DNA of 64,000 bases, from assembly GCA_019054805.1 (NCBI GenBank), contig JAHQIY010000002.1, forward strand, positions 1,116,001-1,180,000, given 5' to 3'. The translations under genes and the position numbers were made by a program. The notes beneath the pieces were generated by a model that was not told the DNA's origin, searched no databases, and saw only the letters and a program-made list of their open reading frames with translations. Of this stretch, positions 61,138 through 64,000 are shown piece by piece. The DNA comes from Brachionus manjavacas. Taxonomy: Eukaryota; Rotifera; Eurotatoria; Ploima; Brachionidae. Positions within the stretch are counted from its first letter, which is position 1. Each line of letters opens with the position of its first letter.

Positions 61138-63361
61138 AAAGGCACATTCTTAGATTTAGTTGGGAAAGTTTACTTTTTAGAGTCTATCTCAAAAATATGG
61201 ACAGTTGAAATTAACTTTGAAAATTAAATACTAAGTAAGTGTTGTACTTTTGCTAAACATTATTTTTGTAATCATTTGGTATTTTTTGGTATTAGATTTA
61301 TTAAAGCAAAGTGCCCCCTCAAGCAAAAAGTGTCCCACTAAATGGAAAATTAAAAAGAAGACCCCAGCTATCGCTCTCCTTACTCTTGCTCATCAAAAAT
61401 ATTTATTTTATTTTGTCTTGTTTCGTTCTTTTTGTTTTCGATTCATTCAATAAAACAAATCTCAAAATAATTTTTTTTCTGTATTTTTTTTGTTCTGAAT
61501 ATATATATATATACATTTATATATTCCTTTTTTTTTATATTAATATATTCTGATATTCATTAAATCCTAGCCATGTTGAAATATTAATTGATAACATTTT
61601 TTGTTATCGACATGAAAACAAAACTGGGTAGACCCCAATATTTCTGATTTTGAGTCTAAATCGAATATTTCGGAGTCGATTTCGTTTCAAGGAACACATT
61701 TCATATAATTTTTTTCATAAACTTCAAAACTAAAACAAAAACTTCTCTAAATTTTGCTTTTTAATTAAATATAATGTAACCTTGTCTCTGGACATTAAAA
61801 CTTAGGCATAACGCTTAAAATTTAATCAAAAGCCAATTTTCTATCCGTTGTACATTTATTATTTTAGCTCCAGACATATTCATCAATAAAATAAAAGACT
61901 GAAGCATGTTTTACTGTAGAGTTTTTTATTATTAGTTAAAAAAAAGATTTTCTCATTGCATTAACTATTTTAGTTTTTGGTTCTGTAATTACAATGGTTT
62001 TTCCTGAAGTCAAATTTTACTTTTTCTAATGTTTTAAAATACAACTTGAAGTTCATGATCATATGATCAAAAATTAATTTATTAAAATCTTAAATAAAAA
62101 TGAAGAAATTGTATTTTTTAAATTTTATAATATTAAATATAAAATGTTTATTATTTTAATTTTGAAAAAAATATTTTTTTCTATATTATTATTATTGATT
62201 ATTCTAAAATAATTTTATAAAAATTTTAAAGCAAAATTTAAAATCCACATTGAGGTATCTCAATTACAGCTTTATATTACTGCGAAACAAAGTTAAAATT
62301 ATATTGCAAAATTTAAAAATATTGATTTAGATTCAAATTTTACTTCAGATTTCATGTTTAATCATGTTTAATAAAGTTTTGTCATTTATTTTTGAAAAAC
62401 AGATAAAAATTTGATTTGAAATTTAAATTTGATCATAAACTTCAATTTTTTCATCTATTAGGAGTATGTTTGTTTTTATTTTTGCTACTAATAAAATTGG
62501 CATATCAAGTAAATCTCACTTAAAATTTGTAACTTCTTTTTTAACATAGATTAACGTAAAATAACAATAATTAAATTAAATTAGAAGTTTCTAGTCTAAT
62601 TTTATTAAATTTCTTTCCAAATCCACAAACCTGAAATTTAAATAAAACAAGAAAACTAAGACCGGTTGGCTCGTTTTAAAACTGGATCATAAGTAAACTT
62701 GCGGAATTTAACGTTATTTTACGTAAACCTACGAAAACAGAGTACATTTAGGATTTTGAAAACATTTATAAGGCAATAATTAAATCATTAGCATCTTAAA
62801 ATATTTTTTAATAAAGTTTGACATTAGAAAAAAGGTCATTTATTGTTAGTTTTGGGACGAAATTGATAATTTATATCATTATTTCTGCCTACAGGCCTAA
62901 TTTTTTGGACCTTTCAGCTAAAATTAAATTAAAAACCAGACAAAAATTAATTAAATTTTCGCATCAAATTTATTAATCATAAAATATGAATTAATTTTTA
63001 AAAGAGCTCAATATTTACGATAATCTAACGATAATGATAAAAAATTCATTTATTCTCAAAATTGATTTCTAATTGAATCTAAATTTTTTGAAATAATAAT
63101 TTAAATTAAATAAAGATAAGGAAACATTTAAATACATTCAAAACAATTAACAAATAATCCCTGTTTGATCATTTTAACTCTAAATTTTTTAGCTATAAAT
63201 CTACGTAGTAAATCTAAATTTTGATAAATACCAAATGAAAAATTCAATTTTTTAACAATTTTTATAAAAACAAACGATTCTTTAAGAAAAATTTTTGAAA
63301 ACACTAATTAATACCTAAAATAAAAAGATACATTTAAGATGCTTAAACATCCAAATAAGCT

Positions 63362-63682
63362 CTAGTTTTTAACATCCTGTAGTTGATCATCTTCAATGTC
63401 ATAATCGTCATCAGACGCACTAGGCGTTGATGTATTAGATGACGAAGTACTGGCTGACTGTAGCTTTAGAATCAGAACACTTTTGTCTTTAATTTGATAA
63501 TATGACAAAAAATGGCTATTTTTTAAACGTTTATTGCTGTATTCCAAACGCTGTTCTTCGATTATTGGACCGAAATTGTTCTTGGCAATCATGTCTTTTA
63601 AGTCTAATATGGTAAGCTCGTTTTCGTTCACCTCATACGTGGCCTCCATTTCGTTGTCGTCTCTTCTAATTGTTATTTTCAT
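63362..63682 (-). CDS. Ubiquitin-like domain protein, 106 aa
   Basis: Single exon. The ATG at 63682 lies 12 nt after an acceptor-like ATTTTTTAG (minus strand, at 63695), so a 5'-UTR intron or trans-splice site is possible. Residues 1-76 align with the ubiquitin fold: MKITIRR at strand 1, a hydrophobic ILDLKDMI at helix 1 (ubiquitin TIENVKAKI), EEQRLEYSNKRLKNSHFLSY for the P-P-D-Q-Q-R-L-I-F-A-G-K-Q-L region, and KDKSVLILKLQ for the final strand. There is no di-glycine; instead a Ser/Thr-rich then acidic tail follows (STSSSNTSTPSASDDDYDIE). It therefore cannot be conjugated like ubiquitin and probably acts as a docking or adaptor domain. No closer family recognised. Confidence 0.72.
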   Translation of the reverse strand: MKITIRRDDNEMEATYEVNENELTILDLKDMIAKNNFGPIIEEQRLEYSNKRLKNSHFLSYYQIKDKSVLILKLQSASTSSSNTSTPSASDDDYDIEDDQLQDVKN

Positions 63683-64000
63683 CCTTTTTTCTGTCTAAAA
63701 AATCAAAAATTAAATTTTATCTTTGACAAAAATATATTTATATTTCCATGCTATGTGTTTCAATAAAAATAAAGCAAAATGCTTGACTGAATACCAAGAA
63801 AGAGAAATTTTAGTTTTCCGTACTGAAATCAGAAACAAAATAGAAGAGGGAGAAATACAAAAAAGTGCTTTAAACAAATGGAAGAAAATTATAACAAATA
63901 ATGAATAGAAATATTTATTGATTTTCTAAAAAATGAAAAAAACAGTGAATTTTGAAAAGAAAATTTATAATTTTATTATATAATTCAATGATTATAATTC
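63683..64000. other. Region upstream of the ubiquitin-like gene; possible 51-codon ORF
   Basis: On the plus strand an ATG at 63753 opens 51 codons (MCFNKNKAKCLTEYQEREIL onward) to TAG at 63906. They are highly charged and helical in character. It could be a small gene divergently placed to the ubiquitin-like gene, an exon of a gene extending right, or chance in Lys-rich sequence. I cannot decide. Confidence 0.3.

Larger units (their letters stand above)
57332..63361. other. 6-kb repeat-rich intergenic region
   Basis: Holds the LINE with the long direct repeats (57609-58652), a SINE-like fragment near 58925-58985, a 680-bp inverted-repeat element (59346-60025), a second LINE C-terminal fragment with a TTA-tailed 3' end (60780-61137) and a short TA microsatellite at 61498-61525. 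From 61600 to 63361 I see only A+T-rich sequence without features. Confidence 0.55.

Noticed and set aside
61250..61553. Overlapping plus-strand ORFs near a TA microsatellite
   Set aside because: The starts are non-ATG or weak and the second half is a translated TA repeat and T-runs. I see no homology or splice support, though the part 61305-61390 is less A+T-rich.
1..64000. CRISPR arrays, operons, rRNA or canonical tRNA genes
   Set aside because: None seen. The window is eukaryotic with spliced genes, and no sequence with paired tRNA A and B boxes plus acceptor stem was found by eye.

Overview
This is nuclear DNA from a small, strongly A+T-rich invertebrate (by eye about three quarters A+T). 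Every multi-exon gene uses GT-AG introns. These fall into two classes: most are about 45-65 bp, and a few are 0.5-5.6 kb. The gene set (dynein and kinesin-2 ciliary motors, a GalNAc-transferase, CUB and SUEL-lectin receptors) is animal. My best guess is a monogonont rotifer or similar AT-rich spiralian, but the sequence alone does not prove the phylum.

Layout: 2-16499 (+) is the C-terminal ~2640 codons of a divergent dynein heavy chain, from AAA2 to the stop, in about 30 exons; the N-terminal half lies off the left edge. 17452-19466 (-) and 33331-37195 (+) are two diverged relatives with the same unusual plan: signal peptide, SUEL-like lectin domain, CUB-like domain, glycosylated or Thr-rich stalk, one membrane helix, and a ~250-275 residue tyrosine-rich cytoplasmic tail. 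Between them, in an otherwise gene-poor 14 kb, is a two-exon gene for a 92-aa secreted peptide (25031-25361, -). 39373-42157 (+) is a kinesin-2 of KIF17/OSM-3 type. 46568-54048 (+) is a polypeptide GalNAc-transferase whose first intron (5.6 kb) holds a piggyBac-like MITE, a foldback element and a decayed copy of a GALNT exon. 56612-57331 (+) is a single-exon ORFan. 63362-63682 (-) is a small ubiquitin-like protein without a C-terminal di-glycine.

The intergenic DNA and long introns carry debris of at least two or three non-LTR retrotransposon families and several inverted-repeat elements. The clearest case is a 5'-truncated LINE at 57813-58448, flanked by a 204-bp direct repeat that looks like an exceptionally long target-site duplication.

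The dynein and the KIF17-like kinesin both point to ciliary work. The two lectin/CUB receptors are membrane proteins of unknown role. The GALNT would act in the Golgi. Gene models were built by hand from splice sites, phase and homology; for every complete multi-exon gene the exon lengths sum to a multiple of three, which supports the boundaries.
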